Shown one piece after another: positions 7,101 to 15,809 of a DNA stretch of 19,417 nt (positions within the stretch are counted from its first letter, which is position 1; every line of letters starts with the position of its first letter). Origin of the DNA: Oscillospiraceae bacterium (GTDB lineage: Bacteria > Bacillota > Clostridia > UMGS1810); assembly GCA_022769845.1 (NCBI GenBank), contig JALEIO010000224.1, forward strand, positions 1 to 19,417, written 5' to 3'. Under the pieces are notes generated by a model, which was not told where the DNA came from, searched no databases, and was given only the letters and a program-made list of their open reading frames with translations. The position numbers and the translations under genes are program-made.

Positions 7101-8388
7101 CTCCGCGCTCCTTTTCAATCCAGGTCCATTCCGGCGAATATCGCACCTTTGTAAAGCCTGCCTCCGCAACGCGCGGAACGAGGTCTACAAACGACTGAAT
7201 GGTGGTTCGCGCAGTGCTCGCCTTTTCTTCCTTGTGCCACGACGGCATACCGAGCCCTATACGCGAATATTTGTCAAGCGGTGTGTGTTTGTAGTAATCT
7301 ATAAGGCAAACTCTCGCACTGTCATAGCCTACAACTTCGCCATTTCGCATAACCTTGATATCAAGATTATACACGCCTTTTTTCTCATCTTTGAGAGAAA
7401 TTTTTTCACTGTACGCCTTATACGGCGAAACGGTTACGTCAATTTTTCTTTCCGCTTCGCCAAGTGTATACTCAATGGTATAATCGCGCGAGTCAGTGTC
7501 GGTGTGCGAAATATCAACTTCAAAGTAAGAATACTTGTGATCCTGCATATAATAAGGCTCGTTTGGGATTGTAATATCCACATATTCGTCTGCGCCTTTT
7601 ACACTTTCGTATCCAATACGTCTTAATTTTTCAGCACTGTAGCCCGCTTTTAAAATTTCGTCAGCCTTAACATTTTTCACTATTTCGCTTTTTACGTTTT
7701 TGCCGATTTTTACACTGTTAATTCTCACATTTTCAAAAAATTCTTTTGTCAGCACAAAAATCGGGCGCACCCCTGCGCTTACGGTTGCGTCTGTTGATAC
7801 AAACTTACCCCAGTTTGTGTAAACACCGCCGCCCGAAATTACATTTCCTTTTTTACTTCCGTCACCCGTTCGGAGCCACCAGTCAACCTGGTTATCGTGG
7901 TCAACAGTGCCGAATTTTTTGTAATATTCGTTATATTCCTCAAAACTTAAAAGCGAAATTCTGCAATTTGCCAAATAAGTATCGGGGCATATTCCGCCTG
8001 CGTTTCCGCCCTCGGTTTTCCAGCTTCTTTCCGCAATGTATGCGCGCATACTCTCGGGCATAATCTCGTTTAAAAACTCGTTGTTGAGATAATGCGCGAT
8101 GTTGTTTTCATCATTCGGGTCAAACTTTTGAGTGCCGTCTGCGTCAAACGGACGAGCTTCATATACCTTGTTTGTCATAATCAGAAATCCGTCGGACAAA
8201 GTGTCAAGAAGCACATATTCCGTGTTCAAATCGTCCTCAAGCGTAAATATGTTTTCGTAAATCGGATATGTCCAGTAATCCTTTAATGCTGCGGACGGAA
8301 CGCTTACCGCCTCTGCAAACAAAGGAAAGCAGGCAAAAGATGTTATCATAACTGCAAACGCAGTAAAAAAAGATATAAGCTTTTTCAT
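4180..8388 (-). CDS. Large secreted multidomain clan-A glycoside hydrolase with N-terminal DUF6273-like module and C-terminal CBM9-like domain
   Basis: 1402 residues. A signal peptide (residues 1-27, ending LFAEA) implies export. Residues about 41-260 are a copy of the module shared with two upstream proteins (YLN at 100-102, KTEGG at 124-128, ISLLSFEEY at 144-152, DWWLRT at 169-174, GVRPIFVL at 206-213). A beta-sandwich linker (about 265-365) leads to a TIM-barrel glycosidase domain (about 370-775). There the acid/base is probably Glu513 in ELWNEP and the nucleophile Glu617 in VTEVGWPT, with ISIHPY at 579-584. This is the clan-A pattern, closest in feel to GH39 or GH5, but the family is not certain. 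A helical region (790-955), two NEW3/Ig-like beta domains (about 960-1165) and a CBM9-like sugar-binding domain (about 1170-1376) follow. There is no SLH domain or sortase motif, so attachment to the wall would need a partner. A full AAGGAGGC site (8393-8400) fills the 12-base gap after the SLH gene, indicating co-translation. Substrate unknown. Confidence 0.85.
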   Translation of the reverse strand: MKKLISFFTAFAVMITSFACFPLFAEAVSVPSAALKDYWTYPIYENIFTLEDDLNTEYVLLDTLSDGFLIMTNKVYEARPFDADGTQKFDPNDENNIAHYLNNEFLNEIMPESMRAYIAERSWKTEGGNAGGICPDTYLANCRISLLSFEEYNEYYKKFGTVDHDNQVDWWLRTGDGSKKGNVISGGGVYTNWGKFVSTDATVSAGVRPIFVLTKEFFENVRINSVKIGKNVKSEIVKNVKADEILKAGYSAEKLRRIGYESVKGADEYVDITIPNEPYYMQDHKYSYFEVDISHTDTDSRDYTIEYTLGEAERKIDVTVSPYKAYSEKISLKDEKKGVYNLDIKVMRNGEVVGYDSARVCLIDYYKHTPLDKYSRIGLGMPSWHKEEKASTARTTIQSFVDLVPRVAEAGFTKVRYSPEWTWIEKERGVYRFDKDRYDYTKAVGENELTVAPFKVGFGNQVVTKRETSNKMAAPNTRDGIEGYADYAVGAKKLYDSVMKPGGTVNEFELWNEPSLKNYWYPEVNFLEYTQMANAAAYKIKSEYPDNIVMLGCMTPDKMDENYDIMLRNGALMYGDEISIHPYTYPYDPDQRHIVRVPDYLKKIEEYGGWFDIAVTEVGWPTWESYNTTTQEQQLVYMVKMLVYNDEMGFALTNIFSARDQGLQKTYVEHGFGLFEYNDRPKPSVASLSFYNNNANDSLYVGEFEITEGAKSFLYKKAGVKNPFAICWVTDAEKEKEYTLKDNQYATDIFGNKLDEKTITIGKTPVYIFNLPDSVYMKAISHDISGIYTELTEKLGDKFDFSPLNDLANEATQSKGNYSDTKKYLDKYFDLAQSFTDSALQSENLTDKNAALIAFIMFKKGESMAASLENMRLGTSQGITHYQKSQNAAADKKGDEPESSLLFTDAMLRYAKRYTNRISEIKDMGSFNGDRERMGYYAYLSDKVCNLADIMQKYETPNSSRAIFTYSTQTRQTMYKGKTYTIKAEFENLRNKDFDGTAILVDENGTPIGEEVSVKAKSGGYTDLEVSGIAPKNHDMGTYIYKIQYKEDGEVVKEQEIEVILKSLVDIDLKAAENTLSNLDSITVEVKNTFDSAVNGKIRLTAPDGWDMETEKEINIPSGETQNVEFKINSYNKVPFNEYCFNISVIDADGSELARKEKLLDFRIMTYDEKNYNPEEFDGDITGWEDAYPIYVEAPENPSDINSWLGLNRSLKVLMKWNKDNIYVMTDVYDAVQNNTFTSFDLWQGDSVQVAIDTLMNGLAEGKTSGYQDDDYEFGFGLTPKGLETYLYQASDAKTGVVEGEQLVNVIRNDKLGLTRYLIKIPSSYVKQLKLENGNKFGFNIAANDADILLRDGYSQYTSGICDKKNPSMFKSFTLVTGDSAATETSDRISFYQKVETIRQGN

Positions 8389-8400
8389 ATTTGCCTCCTT

Positions 8401-11043
8401 TTATTTGTAAACAACCAAAAGTCTGGGATAGCCATTTTTTGTGTAAATAAACACTTTCGACGCCTCGCCGAAGGTGAGGTAGTCTTTTATAGCATTTTTA
8501 TCCGCTTTATACACCATTTTGTCTTTGTCGCGAACGGTTCTGTCAACCGCATATACGGTTGCGCTCACAGTGTCGGTATATTCAAAATCCGAATATTTAT
8601 AATCACTTATAATTGTTTCCTTTGCCGCTTCAAGCGCCGCGTCATCAACCAGCGAAATTAGGGTGTTATTTCTGAAGAGTACATTTCCGTATTTGTAGTT
8701 TGAGCCTGCCGAATATGTGAGTGTGGGATGCTTTTTAACAAACTCACTGTTCTCATTAAAAGTCAAATCTTTCGCATAAAGAACGATTTCGCCTTTGTCT
8801 ATAACTCCGTTTACAACGTGCAGAAATGCAATATCGCCGACCTTTGCATCCGAAAGAATTGTTTCGTCCTTGGTCGTATATTTTCTTATATCTTCAGTAT
8901 AGCTTCCCGTTTCAATCATATTTACGGTGTCGCCTTTTTCGTTAACTATCTTTGATATTGACTTAATAACGTGCGCTTCGTTGCCGGTAATGCTTATAAC
9001 ATCATCCTCTTTTATAAGAATCGCTTTTGCGTAATACGAGCCGTCGCCGACTGTGTATCCGGTTACGTTGTATGTAACGTCGCTAAAGAATTCGTTCATT
9101 GTAGAAATTCTGTAAGAATCGTCATCATCGGCTCTTCCTGCATCCTTGGGAGCTATAAACACAACCGCTTTCGGGTCTGCATACCACAAACCGCCGAAAG
9201 TTTTATTTGCGCCGTAGTAACGCTGATCTGCCGCCGCACCGAAAGTGTGAAGTCTGCTGCCCTGCGCGTCGGGAGTGTCGATTTTCTTTATAAGGCCGTT
9301 TTCGTCTAACTCTATGAGCATAAGCGTGCCTTTTTCAACAGAAGTCGGAATTGTATCGTTTTCGATAATATTTTTTACTCTTTCGCCGTTAAGCATTACG
9401 CTTTTGAGCGAAACAAGAGTTTTTATCTCGCCCGTCTTGTCCATAACCTTAAGGTTAAGTGCGTGATTTGCTCGGTCTTTATCAACATATGCATCAATCA
9501 CATACATAAGATTGTCGATTTCGTTGCCCGATACAAAATCGGTAATTTCGCCGAAAACGTTAAGATATGCAATGCCTTCAGCGTTCATTTTAATGTTACT
9601 TTTATTAAACGCTGCGTCTTTTGCAACGGCAAGCTCCTGCCCTTTTATGCCGTAGTATTTTTTGCTTCTTATTTCGCTTATCGACTCGATTTTTCCCTCC
9701 ACCTTCTTTTTGGAAACATATACAGACAAAATTTTTCCGTCATTGCTTTCGGTGTAGCTTAAAACATCGCCTTCGGAAAGCTTATTAAATTCAATTTCCT
9801 TGCCTGTTTCGTCATAAATGCGTATAAGCTTTTCGTTGTCATAAGGTACAAAATTTATAACCGCCGTGCTGTATTTGTCCGCCGCGGTTTTGTCAACAGA
9901 GTTAAGCGCACCGACAATTATGTTTTTGTATTCATTTAAATAAACAACATCATATGCACCGTCGCTGTCATTATCAATAAGACGAATAAAACCGTAATCA
10001 ATGTCAAACAAATCGCTGTCGTAAACAGTAATTGCTCTGCCGTTGTAAATAATATACGCATCAGTCGGAATTTTTACTTTGCGAGTATTCATTTCGTCGA
10101 TGTAATATTCAATTTTTCTGTCATTCATTTTAGGGTCGGCAATATCGTTTGCTTCTATAACAAGCTCGCTGTTATACCTCTTTGTCATATGCAAAAGCTT
10201 ATCCGCGCCGTTTTCTTCAGTATAATAAAATTTAACGTTGTATCCCAAAAACTTATCGTAATTTTTGCTGCACTTATATCTTACGTCATCAATAGAAACA
10301 TAATCTTTGTCAATATCAGAATATGTATGCAGCGCCGTTATGCTGTTTTGGGTTACAATCCCCTCTGAAACAAGAATTTTCTTTGCGGAATAAATCCATT
10401 TTTCATTGCGGTCAATTTCATATTCAATCTTATCGTTAACAAGCTTAACCTTCATAACGTTGCACTCAAAAGCGTCAACAATAAGCTTTGCGGCAATGCC
10501 CGGAGTAAGCTTATCCGATAAATTTATAAGCTCGTCACTCTTTAAGCCTGCTTTTACGCACGACATAACATACCCTGTCGGATAACCGCCCGATATCTTT
10601 GCGTTCTCGTCATAACCTAATGCCGAGGCTAAAATTTTATATGCCTCTTCGGCTGTTATGGGGCGTTCGGGATAAAAATTACCTTTACCGTCACCCGATA
10701 CAATGCCAAAGCCTTTTGCGGCATATAAAACTTTTCCAAGCTCGGTATCTGCGCCGACATCAGTAAAAACGCTGACCACACTGTCTGACGCATACGCGCC
10801 GTTTGACACAATATTGGTTATAAGATGGGTGAAATCTCCCCTTGTAACACTGTCCGCACTTGAAAACGCGGCAATATCCCAATCGAGAATACCGAGTTCA
10901 AAAAGTGTTTCAATATTTTCGTCATACGCCGCAAAATTGTTATCATCAGCCTTAAAAGCATTATTTTCAACTGCAAAAACAGGGCAGGTTAAAAGTATTG
11001 CGGACAAAACAAACGCTGTTAGCTTTAATATTAATCTATTCAT
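8401..11043 (-). CDS. Secreted S-layer homology (SLH) domain protein, N-terminal SLH repeats
   Basis: 880 residues with a signal peptide (about 1-24, ending PVFA). Three SLH-type repeats follow (about 36-88, 91-145 and a weaker 146-200), recognised by VTRGDFTHLITNIV, FGIVSGDGKGNFYPERPITA with EEAYKILASALGY, and the spacing typical of SLH. SLH domains bind secondary cell-wall polymers, so this protein should sit on the outside of the wall. The remaining 680 residues are rich in predicted beta strands, with many short Asp/Tyr/Lys-rich stretches and no catalytic motif I recognise. Large SLH proteins of this shape are common in Clostridia and usually have no assigned function. The ATG at 11043 has AGGAGG (11051-11056) 7 bases upstream, abutting the TAG of the preceding SLH gene. 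The next gene begins 12 bases after its own TAA. A structural or scaffold role in a surface complex is a guess. Confidence 0.8.
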   Translation of the reverse strand: MNRLILKLTAFVLSAILLTCPVFAVENNAFKADDNNFAAYDENIETLFELGILDWDIAAFSSADSVTRGDFTHLITNIVSNGAYASDSVVSVFTDVGADTELGKVLYAAKGFGIVSGDGKGNFYPERPITAEEAYKILASALGYDENAKISGGYPTGYVMSCVKAGLKSDELINLSDKLTPGIAAKLIVDAFECNVMKVKLVNDKIEYEIDRNEKWIYSAKKILVSEGIVTQNSITALHTYSDIDKDYVSIDDVRYKCSKNYDKFLGYNVKFYYTEENGADKLLHMTKRYNSELVIEANDIADPKMNDRKIEYYIDEMNTRKVKIPTDAYIIYNGRAITVYDSDLFDIDYGFIRLIDNDSDGAYDVVYLNEYKNIIVGALNSVDKTAADKYSTAVINFVPYDNEKLIRIYDETGKEIEFNKLSEGDVLSYTESNDGKILSVYVSKKKVEGKIESISEIRSKKYYGIKGQELAVAKDAAFNKSNIKMNAEGIAYLNVFGEITDFVSGNEIDNLMYVIDAYVDKDRANHALNLKVMDKTGEIKTLVSLKSVMLNGERVKNIIENDTIPTSVEKGTLMLIELDENGLIKKIDTPDAQGSRLHTFGAAADQRYYGANKTFGGLWYADPKAVVFIAPKDAGRADDDDSYRISTMNEFFSDVTYNVTGYTVGDGSYYAKAILIKEDDVISITGNEAHVIKSISKIVNEKGDTVNMIETGSYTEDIRKYTTKDETILSDAKVGDIAFLHVVNGVIDKGEIVLYAKDLTFNENSEFVKKHPTLTYSAGSNYKYGNVLFRNNTLISLVDDAALEAAKETIISDYKYSDFEYTDTVSATVYAVDRTVRDKDKMVYKADKNAIKDYLTFGEASKVFIYTKNGYPRLLVVYK

Positions 11044-11056
11044 ACATTTCTCCTCC

Positions 11057-12676
11057 CTATTTTATAAGACTGTAAATTACAGCCGCCGCCTGCGCTCTTG
11101 TCGCATTGTTTTTCGGTCTGAAGGTATTATCCTCAAAGCCTTTTACCGCACCGCTTTCGCAAAGCGCTGTTACAGGCGCAAGCGCGTAATCTGAAATGCT
11201 CGCAGCGTCTGTAAACGAAACGTTTTCGGTGCTCGATTTGAGTTTTGCCGCCTTTGCGCAGAGAGTTGCCATATCCTCGCGAGTTATATTTGCTCCGCAG
11301 CCGAAATTATTTTCATCAATGCCTTTTGTTATTCCCTCTTTATAAAGCGACGCAACATATTTATATGACCAGTGATTTAAAACGTCGTTAAATGCACACT
11401 CCGCGTTTTCGTCATACAATCCGAAAGCCGAAACAAGCATTTTTGCAAATTCTTCTCTCGTAATTTTTGAATCGGGGTTAAAACATCCTTTTTCATCGCC
11501 CGAAACAACACCTTTTGACTTTAATCCTTCAATGGTTTCATATGCCCAGTGCGATGTTGGAACATCGCTAAAGCTTTCTTTTGTTTCATTTTGAACACCC
11601 GCTCCTCCCGCGGCATAAAAGCTATCGGACGAGCCGCCCTTTGACGAGGACGAACCACCGTTTGGAGAAGGCGTGTTTTGATTGTTATACGCTGATAAAA
11701 CATCGCCCTCAAGAGTATTCATATCGGTATAATTTCTTTTGAGCGACGTAATGTAAATTGCAGTTTTTTCTTTATCCGACGCATCATAAACCGCAAGTGA
11801 AAACGGAATTACCGCTTTGTATTTTTCAATATGCATGGTTATTTCGCCCGGACTTACAACGTTTGATATTGCTGCCAAAAGCAGATTTTCGTTAAAATAT
11901 TTTTTTATCGCAGCAAGGTCGGTTAAATTTTTGCCGACAAAGTTTTTTACCGCCATATTTTTCACTGCCGCTTGATTTTTGATTTCTTTGTCGCTGCCCG
12001 AATATATCGGATAGCAAATCTCATTTTCAAGCCCGAAATAATTTTTATACTTTTCAAATACCGAAATTACAGTGTTCTCATCTGCATTATTAAGCATTTC
12101 AATGCCCACCGAAAAGTTTAAAAGATTTAAAAATTCACCATACTTTTCGTATGAAAAGCTTTTTGACAAAAGCCTTTCCGCAACCGCGGCTCTCGAGGAC
12201 GTTAAGCTGAAATAATCGCAGTTTTCGGCATTTAAGCCAAGATATTTCAAATTATCGTTAAGAAGGCTTGCCATAACGTTTTTGTCAGTCTGATTTGACA
12301 AAACATTTTTAAGCACATCATCTTTTTTAGCCGCCGATGAAATAAACAGCGGTTTATCCTTGCTGTTTGCACCCTCTCCCGAATATGGCATTACACTTAC
12401 ATAATAGTCGGTTGCCTCGCAATCATCGCCAAGCGCAAAATCAAGACTGAAACTATTGCCGTTTGCATAATCAAACGAGGTATAAACGGTAGAATCATCC
12501 GAAAGCTTTTTAACTTCAATAGAATACATAGAAGTTTTTGAAACGTCATCAAATCTTCCGTTTATATTGATAAGCTCTGTTTCCGGATTATACGAAACAT
12601 TAAGACTGTCAGCATATACAGTGCCAAACATCAGAATTGCGCAAAGAGCAGATGTAAAAATTCTTTTTATATTCAT
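11057..12676 (-). CDS. Secreted protein with three C-terminal SLH domains
   Basis: 539 residues with a signal peptide (about 1-22, ending VYA). Residues 24-115 look like a beta-sandwich, and 115-325 are mainly helical with no known motif. A Ser/Gly/Asn-rich flexible linker (about 331-366) precedes three SLH repeats at about 368-420, 427-478 and 487-539. They show the family marks FSDVPTSHWAYETIEGL, GCFNPDSKITREEFAKMLV and the closing FRPKNNATRAQAAAVIYSLI. The SLH triplet should hold it to cell-wall polymers, with the N-terminal part exposed. This domain order is opposite to that of the next gene, whose SLH repeats are N-terminal. Start ATG at 12676 is preceded by a G-rich site, AAAGGGGGC (12685-12693). 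It begins 18 bases after the stop of the module protein upstream and ends in TAG. No enzymatic function can be assigned. Confidence 0.85.
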   Translation of the reverse strand: MNIKRIFTSALCAILMFGTVYADSLNVSYNPETELININGRFDDVSKTSMYSIEVKKLSDDSTVYTSFDYANGNSFSLDFALGDDCEATDYYVSVMPYSGEGANSKDKPLFISSAAKKDDVLKNVLSNQTDKNVMASLLNDNLKYLGLNAENCDYFSLTSSRAAVAERLLSKSFSYEKYGEFLNLLNFSVGIEMLNNADENTVISVFEKYKNYFGLENEICYPIYSGSDKEIKNQAAVKNMAVKNFVGKNLTDLAAIKKYFNENLLLAAISNVVSPGEITMHIEKYKAVIPFSLAVYDASDKEKTAIYITSLKRNYTDMNTLEGDVLSAYNNQNTPSPNGGSSSSKGGSSDSFYAAGGAGVQNETKESFSDVPTSHWAYETIEGLKSKGVVSGDEKGCFNPDSKITREEFAKMLVSAFGLYDENAECAFNDVLNHWSYKYVASLYKEGITKGIDENNFGCGANITREDMATLCAKAAKLKSSTENVSFTDAASISDYALAPVTALCESGAVKGFEDNTFRPKNNATRAQAAAVIYSLIK

Positions 12677-12694
12677 TATTATGTGCCCCCTTTG

Positions 12695-15676
12695 TTAACG
12701 CTTAAAATATTCAATGCCGAAAAGCGGTCTGTTGTCGTTATCCAAAACAAACAGCTTGATGTAGTTGTTTTCAGACGCAGCAAATCCGCTTACCGAAACA
12801 GGATAAGTATTAACGCCCAAGGAAAGACTTATATTGTTCGGCTCACTTATACGAATGCATTTGTTTGTCTTTTTGTCAAAAACGCCTGCATAAAGCTTAA
12901 CATTTTTCATCTCATCGGATTTTATATCAACCGAAGCGTTAACTTCGGTTACGCCATCTATACTTGTAATGCCGCCTATTGAAGCACTTGAAAATGAAAT
13001 GCCATCGCTTGCCGATACCAAAACACTGCTCCGGGCAAAAATCATTTTTCCCATATTGCCGTTTTGGTCGTACGGAGTAATTTCAACCTTTATTGTCTTG
13101 CCTACATCACTGTCTTTTAAAAGATACGTTTCATCTGTTTCGCCGTCGATTTTATCAAAGCCTGTTCCGTTTGAAACATACCACTGATACTTCGTTGCGC
13201 CCTCTTTGCCGTTTTTATCGGTATGAGCAAAATCATAATCCGCATATATCACGTTGCCCGAGGCAAAATGTCCTTTTATAACCGCATTTTTGCCGGTGGG
13301 ATAACTTTCCGAAATGCCAATTTTAGCAAGCTCGTCTTTTGTATATCCCATTTTGAGCATATCCTCATAGGACATAACCTCTTTTAAAACATCGGCAAGT
13401 GCGCTGTTTTCGTTTGCAGATATTTTTACGTTTCTGAAAAATTCTGCGTCAAGATAGAAAACAGGACGTTCAAGAGTCTGCCAAAGATATACAACACCTT
13501 GAGCCTGCATTGCCTTGCTTGATGTAATAAGCCAAATTGACGGAACAGTGTATGTATTGTTTGTATGTTTTGTTGTTGCAACCGTCGGATGAGGAGTTCT
13601 TGTCTGGAGGTTTGTAACACTCAATTTTAAACTCGACTCCGTTTTCATACCTATTCTGTCAACATTTTGCAAATATTCCGTCATTGAAATAAGCGCAATT
13701 TTACTGTTTGACGCATATGCAACTTCGCCGTTTTCCAAAATTCCCGCCTCGGTGTACCAAGTGTGGTCGTTTATGTAACCGCCCTCATACATAACGGGGA
13801 ACTGTGATGCCATATATTCATCGCGATTTAAGTAATACGCAATAGACTTTTTGTTTGTCGCGTCAAATGTTCTTGTCGGCATTTCGTAGTTTTTCGCAAT
13901 AATGTCTTTATCTTCGCCGCTGTATGTGCCGGGATAATACTTTTTAAGTTCGTTTACCGCCGAACCCTCATCACTTGTGTAAAGTCCGCCGTTTTCAAGC
14001 ATTACAAAATATCCGTCGCCGTTTTTTGCATTGACATTTTTAAGAAGAATATATGATTTTTTATCCTCTTTTCCGCTTTCAGACTTAATGCCTTTTGCGA
14101 TTTTAAAAGTGTATTTGTCAGGTGTAACCGTATCAAGCATCTCAATGTCTTTCGGTGTTGAATACACATTTGTAAGCTTTGTTTCAAGCTTCGATTCATC
14201 AACCGTCGCGACAATGCGCAAAACATCTTCGCTCTTTGCTTCATCGCCGAAAATTTCGTAAACATTGGCAGGAACAACCGCCGCGGTGATGTATTTATCG
14301 CCGTAAGCTTCATCAACGGTATATTCAAAGCCGTTTGCACCGTCGATTACATTAAATTCGCCGTCTTTCTCGTCTGCCCAATACCATATAACACGCGATT
14401 TTGCCATATCGGGCGCACCGCTTACGGTGTCAAAGCTTACAGAAAGTTTTCCGCCCGTAAAAGCGTCGCCGCTTATTTTAACGTTTTCGATAACCGGCGG
14501 AAGTGTGTCGATATACACCGCATCCGAAGTATATGTTTCGCCATATCCATCTATATTTCCAAGCGTAACGTTAACACGCACATATTTCTTGTTTAAATCC
14601 GCGGTAACGGTGAAATCCTTTTTGTCAGCACCGTCAACAGCGGTAAATTCTCCATTTGCACTGCCTGAATACTCCCATGAGAATTTTGTGTATTCAGTCT
14701 GTTCAAAGCCTTCGGTAAGTTCATATTTTGCCGAAAGCGTACAGCCAACCTGCGTTTCGCCGTCAACCGTGAGTGTCGATATTTCGGTAGACCCTTTCAA
14801 AATTCCGAGCTTTACCAAAAGAGCGTCACTGTAACCGATATTTTTAAGTGTGTCAATATCGTAATTTCTGATTATATTTGTAACTTCTGCGTCATCCGTG
14901 AGATAGCTTTCGTCAATTTTCACATTTTTGAAGAAATCTTCGCTCAAATAGAAACACGGACGAACGCCTCTTGAAGCATATGTCGACGATAAGCTTGTCG
15001 CGCTGTTAATTCTCTTTGCACTTGCACTTCCAAGCATTTCCCACATTGCAAAACCTGCAACTGACGGATGCGGACTTCTCATCCACCACTGCGAGCAGCC
15101 GTCAACCACAACACCGAGTCTGTCGGCATTCTGAATATATTCGGTGAGCGACAAAAGCGCAACTTTGCAATTCGTCTTGTAATTGCTTAAACCGATCGTT
15201 TCATTTGTACCTTCAGTGTACCATATGTTTTCGACAATATAATTGCTAAACGATTTAAAATAACCGTTTAAATATGTATCACCATTAAGAACCTTTGCAA
15301 TAGAGCCGTCAACATCAACGTCAAAAACAAGATTTTCCTTGGAGTTGCCGTTTGTGTTATATGCAACACCCTTTTGAGTTGTTCCGTTTGTGATAACAAA
15401 ATAACCGTTTTCGGCACCTGCGTTAACGTTTTTTAAAAGAACGTATTCACCCGCATACTCGCCGCTTTCTGTATTTGCAAGCTTGAATAAATATTTTTGC
15501 GATGTAGTTTCAAGTTTTGATGAAACTCCCATAGCAGAATCGGAGCCATACGCTTTTAATGGAAATTCCAAACTTTTGTTTTCTTCATCAGTCAAATCAA
15601 CCGCCATTGCAAAAGCGGGCGAGATGGCCGAAACGGAAATCAAGATGCATAGAAATAATGATAGAATTCTTTTCAT
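12695..15676 (-). CDS. Secreted protein with two DUF6273-like modules and several Ig-like domains
   Basis: 993 residues from the chosen start. Signal peptide about 1-23 (MKRILSLFLC, ending SPAFA). Module copy 1 spans about 61-292 (YVLLKNVNAG, NIWYTEG, KVALLSLTEY, QWWMRSPHPS, GVRPCFYLSEDFFKNVKI). Ig-like beta domains follow at about 295-390 and 393-490. Module copy 2 spans about 521-788 (SYILLKNVNA, HTWYTEAG, KIALISMTEY, QTRTPHPT, ERPVFYLDAEFFRNVKI). A third Ig-like domain (about 797-888, with KYQWYVSNGTGF) and a final beta domain (about 893-993) close the protein. There is no catalytic motif, SLH or sortase signal. An ATG at 15718 would add 14 residues and hide the signal peptide. The ATG at 15676 has AAAGGCGA upstream and begins a proper signal sequence, so I prefer it. 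A strong promoter and a 5' UTR hairpin lie just upstream. Probably a surface adhesion, glycan-binding or scaffold protein. Confidence 0.82.
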   Translation of the reverse strand: MKRILSLFLCILISVSAISPAFAMAVDLTDEENKSLEFPLKAYGSDSAMGVSSKLETTSQKYLFKLANTESGEYAGEYVLLKNVNAGAENGYFVITNGTTQKGVAYNTNGNSKENLVFDVDVDGSIAKVLNGDTYLNGYFKSFSNYIVENIWYTEGTNETIGLSNYKTNCKVALLSLTEYIQNADRLGVVVDGCSQWWMRSPHPSVAGFAMWEMLGSASAKRINSATSLSSTYASRGVRPCFYLSEDFFKNVKIDESYLTDDAEVTNIIRNYDIDTLKNIGYSDALLVKLGILKGSTEISTLTVDGETQVGCTLSAKYELTEGFEQTEYTKFSWEYSGSANGEFTAVDGADKKDFTVTADLNKKYVRVNVTLGNIDGYGETYTSDAVYIDTLPPVIENVKISGDAFTGGKLSVSFDTVSGAPDMAKSRVIWYWADEKDGEFNVIDGANGFEYTVDEAYGDKYITAAVVPANVYEIFGDEAKSEDVLRIVATVDESKLETKLTNVYSTPKDIEMLDTVTPDKYTFKIAKGIKSESGKEDKKSYILLKNVNAKNGDGYFVMLENGGLYTSDEGSAVNELKKYYPGTYSGEDKDIIAKNYEMPTRTFDATNKKSIAYYLNRDEYMASQFPVMYEGGYINDHTWYTEAGILENGEVAYASNSKIALISMTEYLQNVDRIGMKTESSLKLSVTNLQTRTPHPTVATTKHTNNTYTVPSIWLITSSKAMQAQGVVYLWQTLERPVFYLDAEFFRNVKISANENSALADVLKEVMSYEDMLKMGYTKDELAKIGISESYPTGKNAVIKGHFASGNVIYADYDFAHTDKNGKEGATKYQWYVSNGTGFDKIDGETDETYLLKDSDVGKTIKVEITPYDQNGNMGKMIFARSSVLVSASDGISFSSASIGGITSIDGVTEVNASVDIKSDEMKNVKLYAGVFDKKTNKCIRISEPNNISLSLGVNTYPVSVSGFAASENNYIKLFVLDNDNRPLFGIEYFKR

Positions 15677-15710
15677 ATAATTTCGCCTTTCGTTTGCAAA
15701 ATTTTTATTT

Positions 15711-15754
15711 TGGCACATATACGGCAGATAAAAATTACCTGCCGTATATTGCCA
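15711..15754 (-). promoter_or_regulatory. Long hairpin in the 5' untranslated region of the 993-residue module protein
   Basis: atatacggcag (15717-15727) and ctgccgtatat (15739-15749) pair perfectly over 11 bp. The outer arms tggca (15711-15715) and tgcca (15750-15754) extend it, with a 2-base bulge on one side. It lies between the predicted transcription start (near 15770) and the start codon at 15676. It has no T tract for minus-strand termination, so mRNA stability, processing or translational control is more likely. Confidence 0.55.
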
Positions 15755-15776
15755 TTGTGATTTAATGTTAAGCTTT

Positions 15777-15806
15777 ATTATAATATATTAATGAAGCTTT
15801 TTTCAA
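15777..15806 (-). promoter_or_regulatory. Internal sigma-A-type promoter for the 993-residue module protein and downstream genes
   Basis: On the minus strand TTGAAA (15801-15806) and a perfect TATAAT (15777-15782) are separated by 18 bases. It sits immediately after the stop codon of the SGNH domain (15810-15812) and about 100 bases before the start codon at 15676, in the only gap over 100 bases inside the minus-strand cluster. It would let the 993-residue gene, both SLH genes and the glycosidase be expressed apart from the gene upstream. Confidence 0.6.
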
Positions 15807-15809
15807 TTC

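Noticed and set aside
10703..11194. A 163-codon plus-strand open frame across the junction of the two SLH genes
   Set aside because: It overlaps both SLH coding regions and their junction in antisense, and its translation shows no protein-like features.
15677..15718. Earlier ATG at 15718 for the 993-residue protein
   Set aside because: It lies inside the leader hairpin, adds a charged 14-residue extension before a clear signal peptide, and lacks a better ribosome binding site than the ATG at 15676.
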